From Siphonodentalium dalli (Eukaryota; Mollusca; Scaphopoda; Gadilida; Siphonodentaliidae): a stretch of 64,000 bases of DNA. The notes under the pieces are model-generated. The model saw only the letters and a list, made by a program, of their open reading frames with translations, ran no database searches and was not told where the DNA came from. The DNA lies in the NCBI GenBank assembly GCA_032622095.1, contig CP136062.1, forward strand, positions 36,828,918 to 36,892,917, read 5' to 3'. Shown here one piece after another: positions 35,484-46,747 of the stretch. How positions within the stretch are numbered: position 1 is the stretch's first letter; every line of letters begins with the position of its first letter. Position numbers and translations under genes: made by a program.

Positions 35484-37318
35484 TGAATTATTGTCATCCA
35501 TGCAGGAACGTAGCTGGTTGACGCCATTTCTAGGATGAGTTTTTATTAGATTGTAAAATTCCCTAACCCTAATACATATGGATAATGGAGGGATTGTGTG
35601 GTTTCGTGTATAATTACAAGAAGGATATACCCAAAACTTACCTCCATATATACCGGTACGTAGAGTGTGACCCCCCCCCCCCTGTCATGACTTTTCCATC
35701 AAAGATAATCCAGCAGCCAACTCGCTGACCCCTCCCCTGTTATCGCCTCCTTCCTGTTTAGCATTCGCCTATTCTCTGTCCAATTCATCTCTCTTTGTCA
35801 AAGTCCGATCATGTGCATTGTTTACAGCTTTGGAATCTACTTTCAGAGCCATTTTATAAAAGTGTGACACGCGTATATTGTAGCATCTTCACACCTTTTT
35901 CAAAATTTTGCAAAATCTGGGAAATTTTGATATAAAGTGGGAGTATATTGATCCTAAAGCGTAACCAAATTGTGAAAAAATGAAAATTATGTGACGTGAT
36001 TTTTTTCTGAATTTTAAAAAAATTGACGTCAAAATTTTTTTTCTGCCAAAATGTTTAAGTCCATTCAAAGACATACTCAAGGCAACAAATTGTTTGATAC
36101 TTGTCATCGAGCTATTATTGGGCAAACAGAGACATTAAACTGCCACTAAACAATTGTTATCCAGAAATCACAAAGCCTGTATCACCTGAAAACTAAACTG
36201 CATGTGCAGGGTTCATTGCCAACTAACCTGATTATCCTAAGTTGAACGAACCTGCCCCAAAACTTGATCTGGGTTATCTGGAGCCTGTATACACTGTATT
36301 GTATGGTACCACTTAACAAACTTACAAACATGTGGGGGGGATTCCGAGGGAGAATTAACACAAATCTGCAGAGAGCAGCAATGTTCTGAAATTGATATTG
36401 TTTTAAAAATAATGCCATTTGCATAATATACACTGCATTTTTGTGACTTGTTGGTCTGTCTTATCTTCTGTGTGTTGCGATAAGCTATATAAATGTACTG
36501 TACACACATGCCATTTTAATACAATATATGTTTATATGTTGAATTTAATTTGTTATTTCATCAATTTGAAATAAAAATAAGCACAGTTTATTATGAACCT
36601 GTCTCATGTTAATACTTTCCCAGTAAAGGTATCGGTACTACTTTGTACATGTAGTAGTAAATTTTCCAACCTTTGGGCTTGTGTCCTGGTTGGTCCCTTG
36701 TGGTCAGTCAAAAACTGTTAATTTAAGAACACAATATTTTCCTACATTTGGTTAAAATTGTGGCTGAAATGGTCATCAGTTCGAAAATTTCCAAAGTAAC
36801 AGGGGTATGAGGTTTGAAATGTTCCAACGCTGTAGGAAGGCTTGAGGCCAGTCTACAGATTCTAGGATTTAGGGATTTTCTTGATCAGATTTCAAAATTG
36901 TCTCACACCGGGCCGAATCAATGGTCTATTCAGAATGTCCTGATTTCAATCCTAGGCCCTGTGAATATGTCTGGAGCCGGACCACCATATGGTTAGGATT
37001 TATCCAATTTTCAGGTTCTGATCTATGAAATTTGTCATACCGGGTATATAGAAACATGCTTCTGTTTCTCCATCTGACTAACCACAAGATAAGAAACATA
37101 ATAATCAGTTGGGGAGGGGGTTTGAATGGAATTTCGGAAAACTTGTGTTTAGTCTGATTCAAGGGAGCTGCAATTGGAATTCACAATGTGGACACCCCTC
37201 TAGCCACGTCCCTGATTAGTACAGTATCAAGAAGAAAAAAGTATATGGTCCCTAAATGAAGGGGAGACTTGGAAGTTGCAAACCTGTATGAAACCCACAA
37301 TTTTATAAACATGTGAAT
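35484..37318. other. No gene recognised
   Basis: About 1.8 kb of spacer with a poly-C run near 35669. The minus-strand frames (for example 35889-36125 and 36182-36433) have no recognisable features. Confidence 0.45.
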
Positions 37319-37798
37319 TGTCCGATAGTACAGAAGATATCGGTTGATATATAATTATGTTCCCAGTTATTGCTATAACGTATTGTACAGATAAACACAG
37401 CACATCGAGATATAACTAATAGAATAGATACAATCATAATTATCAAGATCATATTCTAAATTGGATGTGACATGTACTACCATCTTATATGTTGGAAGTA
37501 TCAGACCACGATCGTTCCACCATACCGATGGCATGATACACGTCACATGGTAGGTGTATCATATACATCATACCTTATTAGGCTGCATGATATTATACAC
37601 CATACGTTGTAATAACTACTACGAAAAAACGACTCTCTCTCCATCAGCCGATCAGACTAGACCTCTTTTACCGATGCTCCTGCTGTGTTTATCACTATGA
37701 CTTATACACATATAAAGTTATCAAAAGCTACGGACAGTTATTGTTATCAATGTTCCCGACACGGCCAATTCAACATCTAAACCCTAGACACCGGGACA
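37319..37798 (+). repeat. 5' LTR (480 bp)
   Basis: Starts TGTCCGATAGTACAGAAGAT and ends CCTAGACACCGGGACA. Relative to the 3' LTR it lacks 13 bp at about 37626, where the 3' copy has GGCGTCGAGAGAT between short matching ends. No convincing primer-binding site follows; pol-derived sequence begins within about ten bases. Confidence 0.93.
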
Positions 37799-38025
37799 AT
37801 GGTGCCGTAGCAGTACCCGGCAAAGAGAATATATTTGCAGATTATTTATCACGACCGGAAAAGTTACAAACTGGTATGTCAGAGGTACCAGATCAGTCCG
37901 ACGTAACCGGCCCTGAACGAGAAGTACCAATGGATGTGGAAATAATTGACACATCTAAATTAAACACAAAACAATATGCAAATTGTCGCATAGACAAAAT
38001 TCTACCTGAGAAGCAATTCAGTTAG
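37799..38025 (+). pseudogene. RNase H C-terminal remnant of Ty3/Gypsy pol
   Basis: The frame entering from the LTR reads VPGKENIFADYLSRPE, the hallmark end of the Ty3/Gypsy RNase H domain (family pattern PG-x-N-x-x-AD-x-LSR). Everything 5' of this is gone, so the homology begins within about ten bases of the LTR edge. The frame closes at TAG 38023. The sequence that should continue into the integrase is in another frame, so a small indel lies at about 38007-38024. It cannot make a functional protein. Confidence 0.8.
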
Positions 38026-38144
38026 AGGGGTTTGACATACAACTTGAACAAGAACGCGATAACGAAGCAATAGAGATTGTTCAAAAATTAAATTCCACCA
38101 AACCACCACGACAAATAGCAGATAAATATATAGTAATTAAAGAT

Positions 38145-39653
38145 GTGCTATATTTCATCAGTAATCATGATGATGATCCAGATATACGCTTATTTATTCC
38201 CGCAAATATTCGACAAGCTGTACTCAAACAATACCATGACTTAGCAGGGCATTTTTCCACAGTTAAGACTTTTGCAACAGCAAAACTTAAATATTATTGG
38301 CCAAATATGTATAGAGATATACATAATTATTGTCAAGCTTGCATGATTTGTAAAATGAGGAATTTATCACAACAAAAGGCCCCAATACAAGAGATGGACC
38401 GCCCGCCATTTCCGTTTGCGACAATAAGCACTGACATACAAGGACCGTTTGAAACAACAATGTCCAATAACAAATATATTTTAACTTTTATTTGTTGTCT
38501 GACTAAATATGTCGAGGCATTTGCGATTCCCGACAAACGAGCCGAAACGGTGATAATGATATTTTTAGATGAGGTCATTAGCAGACATGCTTGCTGTCTC
38601 AATTTGGTAAGTGATAACGGCACGGAGTTCAAAAATAAAAAAATGGATCAGGTGTGGAAAGAACTAAACATCCACCATATTTTTTCAAGTCCCTATCATC
38701 CGAATAGCCAGGGATGTGTCGAGCGATCGCACGCCGTACTAAATTCTGTTATATCAAAATTGGTATTACAAAACACACACACTTGGGACATGTATTTGTC
38801 ACAAGCATTATTTGCAATGCGTGTTCACGTAAATGATACAACACAATTCAGTCCATTTTATTTATTATATCATAGGGAACCCACTTTAAGTCTTGATAAT
38901 ATTCTAAAACCCAGATTGAAATATGTAGGGGAGGACTTTACATCTATCGCTTTACAGGAACAGCATAGAAACTTTCGTTTAGTTCTATCGCGTTTAAGAT
39001 CTCAAATCAGAACACAGAGAAAGAATGAAAAAAGGACAGAGGTTTCATTTGAAATAGGCGATCCAGTTTATTACAAATCGGGGCGAAAAACGGGTAAACT
39101 GAGTTTATCATGGCAAAGTCATTGGAATATAATTGAAAAACGTAGTAATGTATCATTCTTAATTAAAGATCAATTAAGTGCTCGAACAGTCCGCTGTCAT
39201 GCCGACAATATTCGTAAAGCCGACACTGCATGGAAAATTCCTCCCAAAGATACAATATGTCAATTGCGAAGACAGCGATTTGTTGTAAATAGTTCTAACG
39301 AAGACCCAGAACAACCTGCGTCATCAGAATGGTCATCTAGTGACGAAATTCCACTTGCGCAATTAATGAAACGCAAACAACTAAGAAGGAAAAATTCTTC
39401 GAGTGACGATGACATACCGAGATTGGAGTGGGCAGATAGATTGCGCGCAAATGAGCAAAACAATAATAATTCAGATGCTTTTGCGGCCGAAACTGAAGAA
39501 ATTGAAAATGTTGCCTCTGATAACATAAACCCATATGTACAAACAACTGTTTCTGACATGGATATCGATTTAAATTCGGGTTCATATGATGCATCTACAC
39601 AAGCAGGCGTGAATGATATCATTCGTGTTATAAGCACACGGGAAACAAAATAG
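38145..39653 (+). CDS. Ty3/Gypsy-type integrase (pol C-terminal part)
   Basis: Integrase inserts reverse-transcribed element DNA into host chromosomes. Residues are numbered from 38145. An N-terminal HHCC zinc finger is present (H31, H36, C66, C69; GH...YYWPNMYRDI). The catalytic core has D97 (STDIQGPF), D157 (VSDNGTEF) and E193 (NSQGCVERSH), giving the D-35-E spacing. A GPY/F-like C-terminal module lies at about residues 295-365 (FEIGDPVYY ... CHADNIRKAD), followed by an acidic, Ser-rich tail of about 130 residues with no chromodomain. The open frame really extends upstream to about 38010, and 38145 is a GTG, so no true start is implied; this was part of a polyprotein. All catalytic residues are present, but the frame is cut off from RNase H by an indel. 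Confidence 0.92.
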   Translation: MLYFISNHDDDPDIRLFIPANIRQAVLKQYHDLAGHFSTVKTFATAKLKYYWPNMYRDIHNYCQACMICKMRNLSQQKAPIQEMDRPPFPFATISTDIQGPFETTMSNNKYILTFICCLTKYVEAFAIPDKRAETVIMIFLDEVISRHACCLNLVSDNGTEFKNKKMDQVWKELNIHHIFSSPYHPNSQGCVERSHAVLNSVISKLVLQNTHTWDMYLSQALFAMRVHVNDTTQFSPFYLLYHREPTLSLDNILKPRLKYVGEDFTSIALQEQHRNFRLVLSRLRSQIRTQRKNEKRTEVSFEIGDPVYYKSGRKTGKLSLSWQSHWNIIEKRSNVSFLIKDQLSARTVRCHADNIRKADTAWKIPPKDTICQLRRQRFVVNSSNEDPEQPASSEWSSSDEIPLAQLMKRKQLRRKNSSSDDDIPRLEWADRLRANEQNNNNSDAFAAETEEIENVASDNINPYVQTTVSDMDIDLNSGSYDASTQAGVNDIIRVISTRETK

Positions 39654-42175
39654 ACAATTTGTCCGACAGAATTAATATCAGGATTCCATTAAAGTCATAC
39701 TTACCAGTATAAATGTGCAACAGTTATGCACCCGTAAATCATTATATATTGTAGTCCTGATGGAATAACAAACAATGTATAACAAAATCCTGAATGTTCA
39801 CTTTCCGTATAACAAAGGAATAGAAATGATAAACAATTGAACTAATTAACACAAACATGATTTAAATCATAATCTTAATATTCATAGTCTACGCGTGTAT
39901 AACATAAATATATCCAACATTGTGCCACTGCACGCTTAAATTAGTGCCGACAACACATGCAAACCTTTCTGTATACAAAGCATGAGGTTTACTTGATTTA
40001 TGTACCTGGACAACGGGTCCAGGAATATCGTGTAAAGCTATTGAGATGATAAATTTGCACATACAATTGAACTGACCAGCATGAGTATTGCATAGACTCC
40101 ATAACTCAGCTGACATGCGTGTTATGTAGGTTATTGTATGGGTAAGCACCGTGATGAGTTGCCAATTGCCTATAAATACAGTACAACGTTCAATCGTAAT
40201 ACTAATAAAAAATAGATTATCATTAATCGTCTTTGACCATGCATCCTTAGCATACAATTTGTGGACCCACAAAGCATTACCCAGATGGATTGAATATAGG
40301 TATAGCGGAATTTCGAGTGGTATGCGCAACCCTCGGATTCCTGGGTTGACTTGCGATATGCAGGGATATATACACCCTGGTGTTGGTAATGGAATGCTAA
40401 GCGTTATTAAATAAGAATGGTCGTTCGATGGATTATACCAAGCACAAGTATAATACTATTTTATTCACTCTGTAAACCGCATATTGAGTTTAGTTTACAA
40501 TGATAAATATGACAATATAATATAATATGATATAGATAGCCGAGAAGTACATGTATGTGGTATTTCATTACCACGTGATTGTTCATAAATAGCTGTGAAT
40601 AGTTTAACGAAGTCGCAATCATACATTGATTGGTTCTAATTCTACTGGAATGGTGAATGCTAATTCACCCGATTTTAACATTAATTTCACAACAAAGAGT
40701 TACACGATTGTTTTATTATACATATCGTCGCGGCAGGCATGTTTGGTTATCGCACAGCAATTGTTTTCAGCGACAATTACATTTTTTATGAAATTTTATG
40801 GCATGATATACATATATCTAGCGGTTCCCTTTAATGTCATGATTCAAGACATATTTTTTAATTCCTACGATCACCTTTTATTGATCATAAACCCAATTCC
40901 CTTAATGTCCATATCCCTCATTTATTGCATGACCATTTTTTTTTACATTTTATGGAAATGCTCTACGAACAGGTTCAAAATTTATGAAAATGCAAATTGC
41001 ATTGGCGAGTCACTGATTTTGTTTCATGATTCGTACTTTGGACATATTTTCGTTTCAAGATGCTTATTAGCTATTGTGGGTTTATTGTGTTCTTTTTACA
41101 AACACATTATTTAGACTTCGTGTCATTTATGTCGAACTAATGGGTTCGCCAAACACGATCAATGGTTGGTACTGTAAGTCAGGCTAATGACGTCACACGC
41201 GATGGACCATCCAATATACACCGTGCTGACATACCAGACACGCAGACCGGACCAGACATTGGTGTTTCAACCACATCTAGCGACACCGCTGCTGACCTTC
41301 GAACGTTCATGACACTGTCCTCACAAGATTATCGGACATAGCTATTCCACCGACTGTCCAAAATAAACACTCGTTGCTGCATTTCCTCGTTCGGCGTCTT
41401 GTATACAGTCGTTGTTTCAACGCTGACGCCGCCACAGTTCCTTAGATGATTAACTAAATGACGCATATGCTGCCAGATCGTTCATGAACATCGCTGATAC
41501 GTTTGATATACATTGGCATAAAATAATTGACATTTGATCGCAACTGTACACTGCTGTTACATGTACACCGATCATTACACGTTACGTCATTGACTCCACG
41601 TCGCTTGCTGACTAAGACCAGAGATGTCACAGACGCTATCCTGTGAAGCTACATATACCTTCCCAACTGATGAGTATATCGGTTACTACACATTCTCACG
41701 CCGCACGGACAATAACATTTATCATCCTTAATTGTTGCTGTCAATTAACTGTATCCTGCATGTGTGATTATTCTCTACTTCACACACCAGTGTTCTACAT
41801 GGTGTTGATTATCCGACCTTGGATACAATCGTTTGCCGATTATCTATTGGACACATATCTCATGTATACCCGCCAAGCCAGAACTTCTATAAGACATTCT
41901 TGGATAAATAAACTGTTCGCTGATAAACCAGTGCTCCAGTGACTTACTGTTCGATGCTAATCCAGTAACCTAGTGACATACTGTTTACCAGACTCGCCAT
42001 GGATAAATAACTCTCGTTTCGTTTGCTGTTGAGTTTTTATGTATGAATATCCATGTGTTGATTTTTTTTTAGGTTCGCCACTCGCGATTATACTCATAGA
42101 TCCAAATATCTTCTGTACCCTCGGATTTTATAAAAATTTTAGTTCCCAATACTATATATAGTTTTGGGAACTCTT
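39654..42175. other. Ty3 element 3' region, about 2.5 kb without known domains
   Basis: Between the integrase and the polypurine tract. It contains a 146-codon minus-strand open frame (39889-40329), a plus-strand frame (ATG at about 40650, to 41114) with several hydrophobic segments such as SLIYCMTIFFYILW and SRCLLAIVGLLCSFY, and a 99-codon plus-strand frame (41643-41942). An env-like or captured gene is conceivable from position alone, but no motif supports it. GTTCCCAATACTATATATAG and its near-inverse form a hairpin at about 42142-42171. Confidence 0.5.
40650..41114 (+). CDS. Hypothetical multi-span membrane protein in the env position of the Ty3 element
   Basis: About 154 codons from the first ATG. 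Hydrophobic stretches lie at roughly residues 18-35, 45-65, 78-105 and 135-150, and potential N-glycosylation sites (NFT) are near the start. Position, between integrase and 3' LTR, is where errantiviral env genes sit. There is no furin site, fusion peptide or heptad repeat that I can see, and the protein is short for an envelope. AT-rich DNA easily gives hydrophobic frames, so it may be spurious. Confidence 0.3.
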   Translation: MVNANSPDFNINFTTKSYTIVLLYISSRQACLVIAQQLFSATITFFMKFYGMIYIYLAVPFNVMIQDIFFNSYDHLLLIINPIPLMSISLIYCMTIFFYILWKCSTNRFKIYENANCIGESLILFHDSYFGHIFVSRCLLAIVGLLCSFYKHII

Positions 42176-42186
42176 AAAGGAGGGGA
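42176..42186 (+). promoter_or_regulatory. Polypurine tract of the Ty3 element
   Basis: AAAGGAGGGGA ends three bases before the 3' LTR TG. In LTR retrotransposons this primes plus-strand DNA synthesis (established knowledge). Confidence 0.85.
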
Positions 42187-42189
42187 CTC

Positions 42190-42323
42190 TGTCCGATAGT
42201 ACAGAAGATATCAGTTGATATATAATTATGTTCCCAGTTATTGCTATAACGTATTGTACAGATAAACACAGCACATCGAGATATAACTAATAGAATAGAT
42301 ACAATCATAATTATCAAGATCAT
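42190..42323 (+). repeat. 3' LTR, first part
   Basis: Matches 37319-37452 with one substitution (ATATCAGTTG for ATATCGGTTG). It is interrupted by the LINE after AATTATCAAGATCAT. Confidence 0.95.
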
Positions 42324-42953
42324 TCCGCTTCTGAGTTTCTTCAACATATTCAGACTACCTGACGTTATATTTCCATTATATGCTTTTAAAGAAATGTACC
42401 TAGGTAAGGTTTGGATACAATCACATGTACACATGACTAAGTGGGTCGGGACTATGGTATCACGAGTGTGCCCGCAATGTTGACTGCAACAAATTTTGTT
42501 CGGATAAATACAGCTCTGATCATAATCCAAGCGGTATAACTCTACAATGATTGTAACATTTCAAAGCATGTGACTACTGCGAGACAAACACGCCTGATCG
42601 TGTTCCATGCGGGATAACTCTTTGCTAACATCTCAATATATAAGTGTGGGATGGGACAGCCTGCATGGACCCACACAAAGTCTTGTGTACATGTGAAGTA
42701 TTTTAATTTGCATAAATTATGGATTTTTATTTTCAAGTTGCTAATACCTTTTTTGGGCGATGGTTGAAAACTGCATTTACCATGCCCATCATGATTATGA
42801 TTGGAAGGTCAATTATATTTAATGTCCACTCCCCAACCCTCCCCCTTCAATGCACGACTGATTTTTTATTTAAATTGATGGAAATTACTGATCGTTGTAT
42901 ATGTATATGCTGTATATTCGGATTCATATTAGTATATTCATTAATATTCGCAT

Positions 42954-45017
42954 ATGGTTAGTATTATGTCGATGAACTGTAGAGGCCTCGGTGACCCAAA
43001 GAAACGCAGAGATGTTTTTAACTACATAAGAGAGAAAAAATATGGGATATATTGTTTACAGGATGTCCATTTTACAACAGCAAATGAGCAAAGAATTAGG
43101 ACAGAATGGGGATATGAGGTCGCTTTTAGTTCACATACAGGCTCGTCGAGAGGAGTTACAATTCTAATAAACAATAACTTTAGTTTCAAACTGTTAGATA
43201 CGAAAACTGACCAGGAAGGTAACCTCCTTATAATTCGTGCAGAAGTTAATAACCAATTAATGACGCTAGTTAATATTTATGGTCCAAATACTGATGATCC
43301 CTCCTTTTATAAATCAATTAGAGAAAGTCTTGAGCAAATAACAGATGGCACCATAGTCATATGTGGGGATTTCAATTTAGTCCTGGACCCAGACCTCGAC
43401 CTTTTAAATTATAAAGCTATAAATAATCCTAATGCACGTGATGAAGCACTTCACATGATAAAGAAGCTAGATTTAGTCGATATTTGGAGATACAATAACC
43501 CAAAGGAACGCAGATACACATGGCGTCGGACCAACCCATCCAAACACGCACGTTTGGACTTTTTCCTAATCTCTCGAGACCTGATACCAACAGTAGAAAA
43601 CTGCGATACACACCCTGGATATAAAACAGATCACTCTGCGATATCGTTACAATTGAAATTTAATAATTTTGAAAGGGGTAGGGGCTTCTGGAAATTTAAT
43701 AACTCATTACTAAAAAACAAAGATTATATAGAACTAGTAAAGGATACCATAAATAGAGTTGTTAAACAATACTTGAAAAGTGGATGGACGGGTAATGGTA
43801 ATTTAAATATGAATAATGCTGAATTTAACATTGATGACCAATTATTTTTCGAAACTCTCTTGGTGGAAATAAGGGGCGCTTCCATACCTTTTTGCTCTCA
43901 TTTATCTAAACTAAGAAAATGTAAAGAGACTAAATTAATTGAACAAATAACAAATCTAGAGAAAATTACAACGGAAAAAGAAAGTTTAGAAATGGAGAAG
44001 CTTAAACGTGAATTAGAAGCATTACGAGAAGAAAAACTAAATGGAATATTTGTTAGATCACGTGCTAGATGGATTGGTGACGGGGAGAAGCCAAGTAAAT
44101 ATTTCTTAAATTTAGAAAAACGAAATTTTACGTCTAAAACCATCCAAACATTACAGGCAGATAACGGAGACATGATATATGAACAACATGAAATCCTTCA
44201 AGAGACAAACCATTTCTATAAACGTCTTTATAAAAACCAAGATGCAGAAACACATTCCTTAAACATTGATAACTTAATAACTAACGTGTGTGATATAAAT
44301 GACAAAGTTGAAATAAATAAATTAACGCTAGAGACTGGTCGATGTTTGGAAGGAGAAATTAGTTACAGCGAAGCGCTAAATTACTTGAAAAAAATGAAAA
44401 ATAATAAATGCCGTGGAAACGATGGATATTCTGTAGAGTTTTTTAAATTCTTCTGGCGAGATGTTGGAACCTACCTGGTCAGATCACTTAACTACGGCAT
44501 GAAAGTTGGAAAACTATCTGTTACACAGAGGCAGGGAATAGTAACACTCCTCCCCAAAGACAACAAACCACGACAATTTCTTAAAAACTGGAGACCAATA
44601 TCCTTATTAAATGTGACATATAAAATTCTTACAGGAGTCCTATCTGAAAGATTAAAACATGTTTTACCATTTCTAATACATTCAGATCAAACCGGATTTA
44701 TATCTGGACGGTATATTGGGGAGAATATTCGACTAGTGATGGACATGATGCTACATACAAAGCAAAATAAAATACCGGGACTCTTGCTATTGATAGATTT
44801 TGAAAAAGCATTTGATTCGATATCCTGGAAATTTATATACAGTGTACTAAAATACTTTAATTTTAGTCAACCATTTATCGATTATATAAAGACTTTATAT
44901 TGTGATACTTCATCATGTATAAATTTAAATGGGCAAATATCAGACTTTTTCAACTTAGAGAGAGGATGTAGACAAGGCGATCCAATATCCCCATATATTT
45001 TTTTATTATGTGCCTAA
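42954..45017 (+). CDS. LINE ORF2 part 1: APE endonuclease and reverse transcriptase N-terminal half
   Basis: The start is ATG at 42954. The endonuclease occupies about residues 1-240: SMNCRGL, LQDVHF (the usual catalytic Glu of QE-x-H appears as Asp), VNIYGPN, GDFNLVLDP, RLDFFLIS and KTDHSAIS. A charged, coiled-coil-like linker follows (about 310-365, LEKITTEKESLEMEKLKREL). Reverse transcriptase motifs begin at about residue 480: KCRGNDGYSVEFFK, NWRPISLLNVTYKI, DQTGFISGR, LLLIDFEKAFDS and GCRQGDPISPYIF. A TAA at 45015 ends the frame just before the YADD motif, and the same frame resumes immediately. The family order and motifs fit the Tx1 branch of L1-like LINEs. Confidence 0.93.
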   Translation: MVSIMSMNCRGLGDPKKRRDVFNYIREKKYGIYCLQDVHFTTANEQRIRTEWGYEVAFSSHTGSSRGVTILINNNFSFKLLDTKTDQEGNLLIIRAEVNNQLMTLVNIYGPNTDDPSFYKSIRESLEQITDGTIVICGDFNLVLDPDLDLLNYKAINNPNARDEALHMIKKLDLVDIWRYNNPKERRYTWRRTNPSKHARLDFFLISRDLIPTVENCDTHPGYKTDHSAISLQLKFNNFERGRGFWKFNNSLLKNKDYIELVKDTINRVVKQYLKSGWTGNGNLNMNNAEFNIDDQLFFETLLVEIRGASIPFCSHLSKLRKCKETKLIEQITNLEKITTEKESLEMEKLKRELEALREEKLNGIFVRSRARWIGDGEKPSKYFLNLEKRNFTSKTIQTLQADNGDMIYEQHEILQETNHFYKRLYKNQDAETHSLNIDNLITNVCDINDKVEINKLTLETGRCLEGEISYSEALNYLKKMKNNKCRGNDGYSVEFFKFFWRDVGTYLVRSLNYGMKVGKLSVTQRQGIVTLLPKDNKPRQFLKNWRPISLLNVTYKILTGVLSERLKHVLPFLIHSDQTGFISGRYIGENIRLVMDMMLHTKQNKIPGLLLLIDFEKAFDSISWKFIYSVLKYFNFSQPFIDYIKTLYCDTSSCINLNGQISDFFNLERGCRQGDPISPYIFLLCA

Positions 45018-46391
45018 ATTCTTGGTATTATGGTACGATTCTCAAAAAACATAAATGGTATCAATGTTGGTAATAAGAATATAAGAATGTCGCAATATGC
45101 CGATGATACATCTCTTTTCCTCGATGGGTCACCAGAGTCTCTAGAAGCAGCTATGAAAGTACTTGATAACTATAAATATGTATCGGGTCTAAAAATTAAC
45201 TATGACAAAACACACGCAGTGTGGATTGGTACAAAGGCAGACAGCACGGAACAGATATGTGACCGATGGAAATTAAACTGGAATCCAGAAACCTTTAAAA
45301 TACTTGGTATAGAATTTCATCATGACACTAAACGTATGATTGACATAAATTTTACAAACGGGCTTATGCAATTAAAGAACATACTGGCAATGTGGAGTAA
45401 ACGTAACCTAACTGTTCTCGGTAAAATAACTGTTGTCAAATCGCTAGCTATTTCAAAATTAGTACACCTGTTCCTTGCACTACCGAACCCCACAGATGAA
45501 TATATAAAAAATTTAAATAAACTGCTCTTTGGTTTCATTTGGAACCAAGGTCCAGATAGAATAAGTAGAAAACTGCTCACTCAGAACTATGCTTCTGGTG
45601 GGTGTAAAATGATTGATATTAAGACTTTCATAAATTCTATGAAGATATCATGGGTTAAGCGAGCTATCACACAACGGGCTTCCTGGGTTACAGTTTTCGA
45701 ACACTCTTGTAGTATATTTTGTAATAGTTGGTATCTAATGTCATCTACAATTTTAAAAAACCAATCTAAAACACTTGATAACAATTTCTGGAAAGATGTA
45801 GTAAATGCCTGGATTCTGTACTGTGACAAACTAGCACCGGTGAGTCAATGTGATCTCCTCACTACACCTTTAGTAGGATTCGAGGATACGGTAAAACTGG
45901 TGAAGCCACGATTGAAACTGTTCATGACTGATAAGCTTATATACATATTCGATTTTCAAGACAATTTAGGAAAGTACCTGTCACAGGAAGAATTTAACGC
46001 TCTACACAAAACAAACATCGACTTTCTAACTTTTAACGGAATTGTAAAATCAATCAAGAAAAGAGATAAATTTTTAAGTAAAAGCGACAGGGTTTTGCGC
46101 CCTCATATACCATTTCAATTAATAAATTTACTTGCTCCGAACAGTGCTAAATCCACGTATAAAACAATGTTACCAATTGAATCACCCCATAAACAAATAA
46201 GTAAATGGGAACGAAAGTTGAACCGAACATATAATGTCGAGTTCTGGACTGAAGTATATAGATGCCCATTTATTTACGTCACCGATACCAAACTTAAGTG
46301 GTTCCAATACCGAATAAATACACATATCATCGGTACAAAACAACTTTTGAAAAAAATGAAAATATCTGACGACGACTCATGTACCTTCTGA
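45018..46391 (+). pseudogene. LINE ORF2 part 2: RT catalytic motif and thumb/connection
   Basis: It is in the same frame as part 1, separated only by the TAA. It contains the RT active site QYADDTSLFL (codons at about 45096), GLKINYDKTHAVWIG, LGIEFHHD, and the RSWKRNLT-type segment seen here as MWSKRNLTVLGKITVVKS. It closes at TGA 46389 with SCTF, where relatives continue into a CTFC zinc knuckle. Without readthrough this half is not translated from the normal start. Confidence 0.9.
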
Positions 46392-46747
46392 AATCTAATA
46401 CTGAATCGATCATTCACATTTTCTGGGAATGTCCAAACATACAATATTTTTGGAATACGGTCGAAAATTGGGTATTTCATAATACGAGTACTAGATTACA
46501 ACTCACACGTGAAACTGCAATATTTAGCAGCCGCCCTGGAAAATATACCAGTCCTTGGATAATATTCCTTCTTATCTTTGTTAGATATCACATTTATAGA
46601 TCAAAGATGAATAACTCTATGCCAAACCTCACCGGACTTAAAAAAGAACTTAGTTTATATTTCCATTCTGAGCGTGTTTTTTATTATAATAAAGGTCAAT
46701 ACACTAAATTTAAACAAAGATGGTCTTATCTAGAAGAACTATTTTAA
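46379..46747 (+). pseudogene. LINE ORF2 part 3: C-terminal Cys/His region, frameshifted
   Basis: A different frame from part 2, overlapping it by 13 nt. It carries ESIIHIFWECPNIQYFWN, the typical C-terminal H-x-FWEC motif of Tx1-type ORF2. The shift points to a single-base deletion at about 46388-46392. It ends at TAA 46745, leaving a 3' UTR of about 400 bp before the tail. Confidence 0.88.
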
